A stretch of 64,000 nucleotides of DNA from Ensifer sp. WSM1721. Its GTDB lineage: Bacteria > Pseudomonadota > Alphaproteobacteria > Rhizobiales > Rhizobiaceae. Below the pieces are notes generated by a model. That model ran no database searches. It saw only the letters and a list, made by a program, of their open reading frames with translations, and had not been told where the DNA came from. Location: positions 124,001 to 188,000 of the forward strand of contig NZ_CP165783.1 in assembly GCF_000513895.2 (NCBI RefSeq), read 5' to 3'. This document shows positions 1 through 7,591 of this stretch, piece after piece; the first letter of the stretch is position 1, and each line of letters opens with the position of its first letter. Made by a program: the position numbers and the translations under genes.

Positions 1-352
1 CTTCCTTCAGCGGCTCCTCGGGGATGCGGTGGCGCGTCTGGATGATCGTCGCTTCTTTCGTTTTCGTCGTCACGGCGACATTGGCGACCTTCTGGAAGAA
101 GGCGCGGATCGATACGGCGTTGGTGGTGTCGTCGGCCCCCTGGTCGATCACCTTGAGCACGTCGTCGGGTCCGAGGATCGAGGCGGTGACCTGTACGCCG
201 CCGGTGCCCCAGCCATAGGGCATCGGCATTTCGCGCGACGCGAAAGGCACCTGATAGCCGGGGATGGCGATAGCCTTCAGGATCGCCCGGCGGATCATCC
301 GCTTCGTCTGCTCGTCGAGATAGGCGAAGTTGTAGGTGGCAAGGTCGTTCAT
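1..352 (-). CDS. phnJ: C-P lyase subunit PhnJ (N-terminal part only, runs off the window)
   Basis: PhnJ is the radical-SAM subunit of carbon-phosphorus lyase; it cleaves the C-P bond of alpha-D-ribose 1-methylphosphonate 5-phosphate, releasing the alkane. About 117 residues are present. The N-terminus MNDLATYNFAYLDEQTKRM, the IRRAILKAIAIPGYQVPFASRE-like segment and the MPYGWGTGGVQVTAS stretch are characteristic of PhnJ. The cysteine cluster that binds the iron-sulfur cluster lies beyond the window edge and cannot be checked. The ATG at 352 overlaps the stop of the preceding small ORF (ATGA), so translation is probably coupled. It is the last visible gene of the phnG-phnH-phnI-ORF-phnJ operon; phnK and phnL would be expected next. 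Confidence 0.95.
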   Translation of the reverse strand, partial: MNDLATYNFAYLDEQTKRMIRRAILKAIAIPGYQVPFASREMPMPYGWGTGGVQVTASILGPDDVLKVIDQGADDTTNAVSIRAFFQKVANVAVTTKTKEATIIQTRHRIPEEPLKE

Positions 353-612
353 CTTTGAATACCTTGAGAAGAGTCGACTAGCGACGGAGCTGGTGGGAAA
401 TGTTCTTCTGGGTCGCTATTGTCATCATCGCGACTTGTATCGTCGTCGGCCTGTTCGTCGCCAGCCGCCGGCGCCGGAAAGCCACGAGCGCCGGCAATGA
501 CGGCGGAGACGCCAGTTTCGTCTTCGCGGGAGACAGCAGCGGCGATTGCGGTGGTGGCGACGGTGGTGGCGGGGATTGAAGTCGTCACCGGCTCTGCGGA
601 CTGGGTCGTCAT
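349..612 (-). CDS. Small acidic low-complexity ORF between phnI and phnJ
   Basis: I do not recognise this 87-residue ORF. It starts MTTQSAEPVTTSIPATT, has an Ala/Val/Thr-rich first half, then an acidic stretch near residues 53-70 (EQADDDTSRDDDNSDPEE) and a Pro-rich tail. It has no cysteine and no clear membrane segment. What supports it is position: its ATG overlaps the phnI stop (ATGA at 612-609) and its own TGA overlaps the phnJ ATG (352-349), so it fits exactly between two C-P lyase subunits that are usually adjacent. It could be a disordered accessory or assembly peptide, or a translated linker that only serves to couple phnI to phnJ. Confidence 0.45.
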   Translation of the reverse strand: MTTQSAEPVTTSIPATTVATTAIAAAVSREDETGVSAVIAGARGFPAPAAGDEQADDDTSRDDDNSDPEEHFPPAPSLVDSSQGIQR

Positions 613-1724
613 TCCGCCGCCTCCCTACTCTCATCCGCCGTGAGCTGTTCAGGAGCATGCGTGGCCTCGTAGTCGCGGCGCATACGCCTGACGAGGTCGA
701 GCTCCGCCTGGAAGTCGACATAGTGCGGCAGCTTGAGATGCTCGACGAAGCCGGTCGCCTGGACGTTGTCGGCATGTGAAATGACGAATTCCTCGTCCTG
801 TGCGGGGGCGACGATATCCTCGCCGAACTCGTCGGTGCGGAGCGCCCGATCGACGAGCGACATCGACATCGCTTTGCGCTCGCTCTGTCCGAAGACGAGG
901 CCGTAGCCGCGGGTGAACTGCGGGGGCTGCTTGGACGACCCCTTGAACTGGTTGACCATCTGGCATTCGGTGACGCGGATCATGCCGAGCGAGACCGAAA
1001 AGCCGAGCTCCGGCAGCTCCAGTTCGACCTCGACCTCGCCGATCCTGACCTCGCCGACGAAGGGGTGGGTGCGGCCGTAGCCGCGCTGGGTGGAATAGGC
1101 GAGCGCCAGCAGGAAACCCTCGTCGCCGCGGGCAAGCGCCTGCAGACGCAGGTCGCGCGCCATCGGGAACTCCATCGGCTCACGTGTGAGGTCGCCTGCG
1201 ATGTGGCCCTCCGGCATCTCGCCATCGCCTTCGATCAGGCCCTCGCCGTCAAGGATGTCGGAGACGCGCATGACGGGTTCGCCGGGCTCCTTCACAGCCG
1301 GCTCGGCGACCGGTTCGTCGCTGATGAGCGAGGGGTCGAGCAGCCGGTGCGTGTAATCGAAGGTGGGACCGAGGAGCTGGCCGCCGGGCAAGTCCTTGTA
1401 GGTCGCCGAAACGCGCCGCTCGATTTTCATCTTTGCCGTGTCGATCGGCTCGGAATAGCCGAAGCGGGGCAGGGTGGTGCGGTAGGCGCGCAGGATGAAG
1501 ATCGCCTCGATCATGTCGCCGCGCGCCTGGCGCACGGCAAGGGCCGCAAGCGAGCGGTCGTAGAGGGAGGCCTCGGCCATCACCCGATCGACGGCGAGAC
1601 CGAGCTGTTCGACGACCTGCTCGATGGTGATCGACGGAAGCGACCGCTCGCCGCGACGGCGATCGGCAAGCAGGCGGTGGGCATTGGCGATGGCGGCTTC
1701 CCCGCCCTTGACGGCTACATACAT
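609..1724 (-). CDS. phnI: C-P lyase subunit PhnI
   Basis: PhnI is the nucleosidase-like subunit of the C-P lyase core; with PhnG, PhnH and PhnL it exchanges adenine of ATP for the phosphonate, giving ribose 1-phosphonate 5-triphosphate. The 371-residue product has family length and the typical start MYVAVKGGEAAIANAHRLL, followed by the LADRRRGER and GYSEPIDT segments. The stop codon of phnH lies only 4 nt before this ATG, and a CAGGAG ribosome site sits inside the end of phnH, so the start at 1724 is well supported. The gene ends in an ATGA overlap with the next ORF. Cytoplasmic. Confidence 0.97.
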   Translation of the reverse strand: MYVAVKGGEAAIANAHRLLADRRRGERSLPSITIEQVVEQLGLAVDRVMAEASLYDRSLAALAVRQARGDMIEAIFILRAYRTTLPRFGYSEPIDTAKMKIERRVSATYKDLPGGQLLGPTFDYTHRLLDPSLISDEPVAEPAVKEPGEPVMRVSDILDGEGLIEGDGEMPEGHIAGDLTREPMEFPMARDLRLQALARGDEGFLLALAYSTQRGYGRTHPFVGEVRIGEVEVELELPELGFSVSLGMIRVTECQMVNQFKGSSKQPPQFTRGYGLVFGQSERKAMSMSLVDRALRTDEFGEDIVAPAQDEEFVISHADNVQATGFVEHLKLPHYVDFQAELDLVRRMRRDYEATHAPEQLTADESREAAE

Positions 1725-1728
1725 GCGC

Positions 1729-2331
1729 TCACTCCTGGATCGCCAGTCTTGTGGTGCGGGGCAGGCAGAGCACCGAGTCTTGTGCCGTCAGCACCAGATC
1801 GACGCCGCGGGGGAAAATCGCCCGGTTGGCCGTCCAGAAGTCGAGAAACACATCGGGCAAGCCCTTGGGAGCGACCACGATCTCGTTCTTGATCCCCGGC
1901 CCCCGAGCGACAAAGGGCTGACCGCCCTGGAGCGCTTCGACCCCGATCACCAGGGTCGTCGAGCGGTCCGGATATTCCTGCGTGCCGAGGGCGAACTGGT
2001 CGAAACCCGGCACAGTACCGCCCGTCTCGACGAAGCCGAAGCGGGCCTCGTCCTTGGCTTCCGCCATGCCGGCGCCGGTGTGGAAGGTGATCCATTGCGG
2101 CACGGCGGATTTGGAAAGCGCCGGCGAAAGCCAGAGGGGCGTGTCATGGTCGCAGAGGGTCAATGCGACGGCGCCGCTCGCTCTGCCGAGAGGGGAGGGC
2201 GGAGAGGCTGCGCGGGCGAGGCGGCCGATGGTGCCCGGACGGGCAAAGCAGTCCATCAGAGTGCGGAAAACGGATTGCGCCTCGAAAACCGGATCGGCGA
2301 AGGCACCGGCATAGACTTGCGATTGGCTCAT
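1729..2331 (-). CDS. phnH: C-P lyase subunit PhnH
   Basis: PhnH is a PLP-transferase-fold (but PLP-free) subunit of the C-P lyase core complex PhnGHIJ. The product of 200 residues starts MSQSQVYAGAFADPVFEAQ and contains the FRTLMDCFARPGT segment typical of PhnH (FRxxMxAMARPG in relatives), followed by ALTLCDHDTPLWL. The ATG at 2331 overlaps the phnG stop as TGATG; an upstream in-frame TTG at 2334 is possible but lies inside the stop overlap. Second gene of the phnGHI-J operon, probably repressed by the divergently encoded PhnF. Confidence 0.95.
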   Translation of the reverse strand: MSQSQVYAGAFADPVFEAQSVFRTLMDCFARPGTIGRLARAASPPSPLGRASGAVALTLCDHDTPLWLSPALSKSAVPQWITFHTGAGMAEAKDEARFGFVETGGTVPGFDQFALGTQEYPDRSTTLVIGVEALQGGQPFVARGPGIKNEIVVAPKGLPDVFLDFWTANRAIFPRGVDLVLTAQDSVLCLPRTTRLAIQE

Positions 2332-2804
2332 CAATCCTCTCCTCGGACCATGGTGAAGAAATTGACCCGGGTTGCGGCAGTTTCCTCGGCCCTGCGCCGG
2401 TCTTCCGCCTCGATGCGTGCGGCTACCTGCTGGTTCAGCGCTTCGGCCGCCGGACGGTAGGCATCGTTCTGGAAGAGCGCATCGAAGATCGCGGCAAGGC
2501 GCGCGCGCTCCTTGTCGGTGCCGAGCAACTGCCCGTGGCCGATTTCACCGGTAGAGAGCCGAACCGTAGCGCGCGACACCGTAGCCTCGCCAAGATTGAA
2601 GGGGTCGCCGCCACCGCCGACGCGGCCGCGCACCATGACAAGTCCAGTTTCCGGGCCGCGTACCGGCGCGACCTCCGGCTTGCCGGCGATCGCCTCCCAG
2701 GCGGCAGAAAGCTCGGCGAGGGTGGCGCGGGCAAGAAGCCGCATGCCCTCCCTGCGTTCGGCGGCGGGCGCCACGGGCGCTTGTTCTGGCGTTGCGTCCA
2801 TCAT
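2331..2804 (-). CDS. phnG: C-P lyase subunit PhnG
   Basis: PhnG is a small subunit of the C-P lyase core complex, needed with PhnH, PhnI and PhnL for coupling phosphonates to ribose. The 157-residue product has the family pattern REGMRLLARATLAELSAAW near the N-terminus and a PFNLGEATVSRATVRL segment followed by GHGQLLGTDKERARLAAIFDAL. Two adjacent ATG codons (2804 and 2801) can serve as start; an AGGTG lies just upstream and favours the second. First gene of the phn operon, with its promoter in the short gap shared with phnF. Confidence 0.95.
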   Translation of the reverse strand: MMDATPEQAPVAPAAERREGMRLLARATLAELSAAWEAIAGKPEVAPVRGPETGLVMVRGRVGGGGDPFNLGEATVSRATVRLSTGEIGHGQLLGTDKERARLAAIFDALFQNDAYRPAAEALNQQVAARIEAEDRRRAEETAATRVNFFTMVRGED

Positions 2805-2812
2805 TCACCTCT

Positions 2813-2836
2813 AGTCGTCTATTGATCTAGACAAGT
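2813..2836. promoter_or_regulatory. Operator-like palindrome in the phnG-phnF gap
   Basis: In the 84-nt gap between the divergent phnG and phnF starts is an inverted repeat GTCTA-TTGATC-TAGAC (2817-2832), with weaker outward symmetry (A..T either side). It is placed where a GntR/HutC-family repressor such as PhnF would control both directions. Assignment to PhnF is inference from position and symmetry. Confidence 0.5.
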
Positions 2837-2888
2837 ATACATCTTATATCCTTCTTTAGCGTTGGCAAATGACAGGCTTGTGACATCG

Positions 2889-3635
2889 ATGGGGAAAATG
2901 GCGGCAAGGAGGGCGATCGAGCGACAGACCGGCGTGGCGCTCTGGCGGCAGATCGCCGATCGCATACGGCTGGCGATCAGCAACGGCGACTATGACGCCA
3001 CCGGCATGGTGCCGCCGGAGACGGCTTTGGCGGCCGAATTCGGCGTGAACCGTCACACGGTGCGCAGCGCGCTCGCTGCCCTCGCCGAGGAAGGGTTGGT
3101 GCGCGCGGTGCAGGGGCGCGGCACGATGATCGAGCGGAAGGAGCGGGTGAGCTACCCGATTTCCCGCCGTACTCGTTTCTCACAAGGACTTGCCCGGCAG
3201 GTGAAGGAAATCGGAACCAAGCTCCTGGGGCACCGTCAGGTGCCGGCGAGCGGCGAAGTCGCCGCGGCGCTCGGCCTTGCGCCAGGCTCCCCGCTCGTCG
3301 AGTTGCGCACTGTCAGCAGCGGCGACGGGCGGCCGCTTTCGGCATCCTTCAGTTATTTTCCGTCCGAGCGCTTTCCGGAGATGGCGGAGCATTATGCGCG
3401 TCTCGGTTCCGTGACCAAAGCCTTTGCCGCGCAAGGGCTCGACGATTACGTTCGCGCCTGGACGGAGATCGTCGCCCGGCACGCCGATGCGGAGGAACTC
3501 ACACTCCTGAAGCTTTCGCCCGGCGCAATCGTCATGGAGGCGCAATCGGTCAATGCCGATCTCGATGGCCGGCCGGTTGAATATTCGCGCACGCGCTTCG
3601 CCGCTGACCGGATGAAGTTGAGAATCGAGACTTAG
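2889..3635 (+). CDS. phnF: Phosphonate operon repressor PhnF (GntR/HutC family)
   Basis: The product has a GntR winged helix at about residues 15-80 (ALWRQIADRIRLAI..., then ETALAAEFGVNRHTVRSALAALAEEGLV, then QGRGTMI) and a UTRA ligand-binding domain over the rest (LGHRQVPASGEVAAALGLAPGSPLVELRT). This is the HutC subfamily architecture of PhnF. It is divergent from phnGHIJ and therefore probably its repressor, relieved by a phosphonate or phosphate-starvation signal. I chose the ATG at 2889 (MGKMAARRAIERQ); an in-frame TTG at 2862 would add nine residues. About 248 residues, a normal length for the family. Confidence 0.9.
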   Translation: MGKMAARRAIERQTGVALWRQIADRIRLAISNGDYDATGMVPPETALAAEFGVNRHTVRSALAALAEEGLVRAVQGRGTMIERKERVSYPISRRTRFSQGLARQVKEIGTKLLGHRQVPASGEVAAALGLAPGSPLVELRTVSSGDGRPLSASFSYFPSERFPEMAEHYARLGSVTKAFAAQGLDDYVRAWTEIVARHADAEELTLLKLSPGAIVMEAQSVNADLDGRPVEYSRTRFAADRMKLRIET

Positions 3636-3847
3636 ACGTGAAAATCCTGACAATCGCCCCTATCAGCGTCGCAACGGCGCCTGTAACATGGAGTGACCAA
3701 TTTCGCTCGAGGGGTCGAAGCGAGGGCGCGCGAGCTCAGAACGCAACCCCGGCTTTGTCGGTCGCTGGGGCGGTCCATTCCTTTCGTGTGGGCAAGGCTC
3801 CACTATATCGGCGGTGCCGAAACCGTGGGCGTCGGGCGGGTAGAACA

Positions 3848-4081
3848 ATGAATGACTCAAAACCTGGAAGGCTTCATCTAACCCTCTCCGAGTTGATCAG
3901 TCAGCAGATAGAGGAGCGTCATGCCACCGAGCTGCGAGCCGTGCTCTCAACTGGTAACGAGATCACCATGCACGGAACGTTCACAGTGGGCAGTGATTTC
4001 ATCATCTATAGAACGGCGAAAGATGCTGGCGGCAAATGGGCAATGACGCCATTCGCGCATATCGTGCAGCTAATCATCTGA
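3848..4081 (+). CDS. Small hypothetical protein
   Basis: I do not recognise a named family. The 77-residue product starts MNDSKPGRLHLTLSELISQ, has an amphipathic helix around residues 11-30, then a predicted beta-rich part (NEITMHGTFTVGSDFIIYRT...WAMTPFAHIVQLII). There is no signal peptide and no cysteine. A GGCGGG lies about 10 nt before the ATG as a weak ribosome site. It stands alone between phnF and the glycolipid-binding-like gene. The regular hydrophobic pattern makes a real small protein more likely than chance, but support is limited. Confidence 0.45.
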   Translation: MNDSKPGRLHLTLSELISQQIEERHATELRAVLSTGNEITMHGTFTVGSDFIIYRTAKDAGGKWAMTPFAHIVQLII

Positions 4082-4215
4082 TTTCAGATCCTGCGTGTCG
4101 ACAGGTGCCAGTGAGCACGGCGCCGTCGTTAGCCACCGGAGTGTTGCTCGATGGCGTCTCCGCCCTTTTTGATCATACTTGCTCCGGAGTCGATAGTGGC
4201 CGGTGAGGAGCGGGC

Positions 4216-4773
4216 CTAAACAGCATTCAGTTCCATCTCCCAAAGCTCCGGATAAAGGCTGACAAAGCCGCTCGGCGCGATCTGAAGCGTCGCTCGGTAG
4301 GGACCTTGTGGCGATTCATAGTCGTAGGCATGCTCAGAAACGCGGCGGTAGACCTGCGGCAACGGCTCCAGCTTCTCGGAGTCCGCATCCATCCATGCGA
4401 CGGTAATACGCTCAGATTGCCCCCTCCGCAGCGCCATGCGGCGCAACTGCGGGAGGTTCGTCGCCGGCGTGAATCCGAAGTCGAGGTCTACGAGATCCTC
4501 AACCCGGCTTTGCCTAGCCCCGTTGAGAGTCCAGCCCTGTGCATCGCGCTGAATCCGGCTGCAAACGGCTCTGCCGCCAATGAAACCTTCGATTGATCCG
4601 CTCCGCGTGGACCAGTCAGGCCCTAGCTCCAGGGCGTAGCGAACACAGGACGGCTCTCCGTCCCTTAAATAGACGGCTGTCCCTTCGAGCCGCCATCCCG
4701 ACTCTGCCTGAAACAGCCGAGCGGCATCATGGCCTGGGGTGTAGAGGGTTCTCCAGAGCGCGACTTTGGTCAT
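4216..4773 (-). CDS. Putative glycolipid-binding family protein (DUF1089-like)
   Basis: The 185-residue product (MTKVALWRTLYTPGHDAARLF...) matches my memory of the putative glycolipid-binding family (DUF1089): an N-terminal LW.....GxE-type strand, a VRYALELGPDWSTRSGSIEGFIGG core and a C-terminal SGFVSLYPELWEMELNAV ending in which the Y-P-x-L-W pattern is typical. The family is structurally related to lipid-binding barrels, but its function is not established. The ATG at 4773 has a GAGGCGAG ribosome site; the longer reading frame upstream lacks one. No signal peptide, so cytoplasmic. No operon partner is visible. Confidence 0.7.
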   Translation of the reverse strand: MTKVALWRTLYTPGHDAARLFQAESGWRLEGTAVYLRDGEPSCVRYALELGPDWSTRSGSIEGFIGGRAVCSRIQRDAQGWTLNGARQSRVEDLVDLDFGFTPATNLPQLRRMALRRGQSERITVAWMDADSEKLEPLPQVYRRVSEHAYDYESPQGPYRATLQIAPSGFVSLYPELWEMELNAV

Positions 4774-5502
4774 CTCGCCTCTTCCACAGCTAGTACGTCT
4801 TGCCTTCCCAAGAGCACCTGGGAAGGCGATAGAGACATCGCGTTGGCGGCCGACGGGACTTGGACCCAAAACCCGTGTTGCATCCCGCCCACGGCTTTCG
4901 CGAAAAACCTATGGCCGAAGGCGTCTTCGTCAATGCCATTCGCGCAGTGAAGGAAACTCTCACCTCGAGAGGGGGGAAGGCTGTGGTGCAAGCGCGTGGG
5001 ATGCCACTAAAGGCACGGTGGAGGAGGCGCGAGGGAGCGGAGCGCTTGACTGGCCGCAGAGGGTGGACTGCGGAAGTTCGTTTTGCTCATGGAAACGAGC
5101 AGGTTACGCGAAGACCGGTCGTTGAGCCTGTCGCGAAAGCGCCTTGTTCTGCGGCGCGAAAGTCGGTCCCCAACATAGCTTTAATAGGCCTCATCACACG
5201 AAAGCGTCGAATCTGTCCGACATTGTGGGGTAAACAGGGAACATAGGTCCGAAAGCTCATTGAACTCGGACGAATGGAGGGCCCTCATTTCGTGACGCCT
5301 CTATTGAGCTGTTCTTGCTATAAAGCAATCGACCGGGTCGATCCTCACAGGTTAAGGATTACGCGGAGCTGCATTTCGTCGTCCGGTATGCTCGCTAGGG
5401 ACGAGCCGCCGCTTGAGGTTCCTGTGCTGACGATCAAAGACCTGACAAAAACCGCGAAGATGGACGGAACGTCGTGCGGGTTGGGCTGCAATCCGGGCAA
5501 TG
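4774..5502. other. Gene-poor stretch
   Basis: No convincing gene on either strand; the open frames here are short, have no ribosome site and look like no protein I know. It holds one copy of a 20-bp dispersed repeat at 5061-5080 that recurs at 45336-45355. Confidence 0.5.
5061..5080 (+). repeat. Dispersed repeat copy A
   Basis: GGGTGGACTGCGGAAGTTCG occurs here and, identically, at 45336-45355. In both places GGCCGCA precedes it, separated by two bases. Both copies lie in gene-poor DNA, which fits fragments of an old interspersed element. Confidence 0.6.
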
Positions 5503-5895
5503 TCAGTCGCATGTGCACAGAGCTTCCGAGGCCTTGTCATTCCAGCGGCTGCCGACATACGTGTAGCTCCTGTTGGACCTGAAACGCGCGCCCGACTCGT
5601 TGATGTGCTCCCATAAGGTCAGAGTACAACCACGGGTCACCCTGAACGACGACACGTGGTCGTTCCAGGAAGCTTCGTAGGTCGTGGACGGACAATCGGA
5701 ATCTCCATGGGAAACGGAGCAACCAATACTGTCACCGTTCACCATGATCATTCTCTCGAGATTGTCGAGAGTATAACTGGCACCACCGTAGTCACGATGC
5801 TCAAAGAGGCGGCATTCGGCAAATGCAATGGCTGGAAGCGATGCAAAAGATGCGGCCACGAACGCGTATCCCGTCAGATTATAAAGAACAGACAT
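5503..5895 (-). CDS. Secreted beta/gamma-crystallin-fold protein (peptidase inhibitor I36-like)
   Basis: The 130-residue product has a Sec signal peptide (MSVLYNLTGYAFVAASFASLPAIAFA, cleavage after AFA at about residue 26). The mature part starts ECRLFEHRDYGGASYTL, a Greek-key strand pattern of the beta/gamma-crystallin superfamily, and ends with a second motif (LTLWEHINESGARFRSNRSYTYVGSRWNDKASEALCTCD). Seven cysteines in the mature part suggest disulfides outside the cytoplasm. Related bacterial proteins are calcium-binding or protease-inhibitor-like, but I cannot tell which applies. The ATG at 5895 has an AGGAGG ribosome site, so the longer frame upstream is unlikely. No operon partner. Confidence 0.75.
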   Translation of the reverse strand: MSVLYNLTGYAFVAASFASLPAIAFAECRLFEHRDYGGASYTLDNLERMIMVNGDSIGCSVSHGDSDCPSTTYEASWNDHVSSFRVTRGCTLTLWEHINESGARFRSNRSYTYVGSRWNDKASEALCTCD

Positions 5896-6239
5896 TTCTA
5901 GTCCTCCTGATAGTCTAGCGACAGACAATGGAACCTTCTCGAATGTCGTATTTTCCGGATATTGAGGCTGGCTAGCTGTGATCGTATAGGTTGGCTTCAT
6001 CCAGTCGTTCACGCTTTGACTTGTCCTCGAACAACCTTTCACACGCTTGATTGTCAGGTACGTGGGCCTGGATATGTTATCCTCCGCCTCGCCACGAACA
6101 GGCGAGTTGCATGCAGTAGTAACGATCAAATTTATTTCACACGTTCGGCACTGGCGCATCGGACGTTCGTCCTATATCTTTCACGCCTCGGTTGCAGATC
6201 GTTAGATTGGTTCCGCGAGAACTGAGGCGGCGGGCGGCG
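5896..6239. other. Divergent intergenic region
   Basis: This 344-nt gap separates the crystallin-fold gene (minus) from the LuxR regulator (plus) and must carry both promoters. I see no clear palindrome, small gene or terminator in it. Confidence 0.4.
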
Positions 6240-7376
6240 ATGGCAAGAGCAGATGCGATTCTTGCGGCAGTGCAGCGCATCCATGAGGCGTCGCTAACGT
6301 CCGACGGCTGGGCGCGTGCGTTGCCGTGGATCGCCGGCGCCTTGCGCAGCGAGCGCGGCATCCTGCTGGTTCAGAACGCGAGCCGAAAGGCCGAGTACGC
6401 GGTGAGCTTCGAGATGACTTCGGAGCAGACGGTGGGCTTCGCTGCTATGGCAGGCGTGTCCAAGTTTTGGGAGACCATCCGGGCGCTGCCGGCCGGGGCC
6501 GTGGCGCCGACCTCTGCGCTTCTACCCGACAGCGAGTACGCTCGCACACGCTTCTACAACGAGGGAGTCAAGCCATTGGGTGCCTTCCACGGCCTGGTAG
6601 CTTCGCCGCTCAGCACGCCGCAGTGGTTCGTCCACCTTTCCACCGGCCGCCTGCTGGGCCGGCCTGATTATGACGCCAAGGACGTCGCGGCAATGCGGAT
6701 GCTGGTGCCGCATCTCGTGACCGCGCTGAACGTCGCCCACCGGTTGGCTGCCGCCGATCTGCGCACGACGGGTGCAGGGGACGCGCTCGATCGATTGGAC
6801 ACCGGCGTCATCCTGGTCGATGTAGCTGCGAGAATCCTGTTCGCGAACCGGACCGCAGAAGCGATCTTCGCCAGCAATGATGGCCTCCGCATCGATCGGG
6901 ACAGCGTCTGCGCTTGTAGTCACGGCGCAACCCGAATTCTGCGTCGGCTGATCGCGAGTTGCGCGGACTTAACGATATTCAACGGCGGACCCGGCGGCCG
7001 GATGGAGGTTCCGCGTGCGGATGGGCGCCACGCCTTGCGCGTTATGGTCGCGCCGTTTCGAGCGGACGAGGCACAGATCGGTACGCCTTGGCTTGGCACT
7101 GTGCGGCCAGCAGCGATCCTCATGGTCACCGGTCCCGAACGAGAACAGCGTTTACGAAAGGACAACCTGCGTCGTCGTTTCGGGCTCACCCCGGCGGAGG
7201 CCGACGTCGCGTTGGAGATCGCCAGGGGCGATGGGCGCGACGCTTCTGCTGCCCGGCTTGCTATTTCGGCCACAACGGTCAGGGCGCATCTCAGCCGCAT
7301 CTTCGAAAAGACCGGCGTGCGCAGGCAGGCCGAACTCGTTCGGCTGCTGATGCTGGACGAGCGTGACGAGCGCTGA
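6240..7376 (+). CDS. LuxR-family HTH transcriptional regulator
   Basis: The product of 378 residues ends in a LuxR/GerE DNA-binding domain: FGLTPAEADVALEIARGDGRDASAARLAISATTVRAHLSRIFEKTGVRRQAELVRLL, with the conserved LTxxEA.V..., TVR.HL..IF.KTG and R..LVR positions. The N-terminal 300 residues have no name I can give; residues about 185-230 (LDTGVILVDVAARILFANRTAEAIF) look like a PAS-like sensory segment, a layout common in rhizobial LuxR regulators without a receiver domain. The ATG at 6240 is the first in-frame ATG; a TTG at 6192 is less likely. It is divergent from the crystallin-fold gene. Target genes are unknown. Confidence 0.8.
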   Translation: MARADAILAAVQRIHEASLTSDGWARALPWIAGALRSERGILLVQNASRKAEYAVSFEMTSEQTVGFAAMAGVSKFWETIRALPAGAVAPTSALLPDSEYARTRFYNEGVKPLGAFHGLVASPLSTPQWFVHLSTGRLLGRPDYDAKDVAAMRMLVPHLVTALNVAHRLAAADLRTTGAGDALDRLDTGVILVDVAARILFANRTAEAIFASNDGLRIDRDSVCACSHGATRILRRLIASCADLTIFNGGPGGRMEVPRADGRHALRVMVAPFRADEAQIGTPWLGTVRPAAILMVTGPEREQRLRKDNLRRRFGLTPAEADVALEIARGDGRDASAARLAISATTVRAHLSRIFEKTGVRRQAELVRLLMLDERDER

Positions 7377-7591
7377 TGGCTGACTAAAGCTTGGTGCAGT
7401 CGTACGTCGCGCTTACAGCTAAGCCGACTTTCGCGGCATATCTGCCGCCTGTCTGCAATGGGTCGAAAGCAGGAGCACCTCTGCCAGCCGTTATTATGGG
7501 GGCTCTCGGCGCAGGCAGATGTTCTCGTCATATGTCCCGAAGGTCGCATGATCTCTCGACAGGAATATCGTCGCGCAGAAAATCTCGCTTC

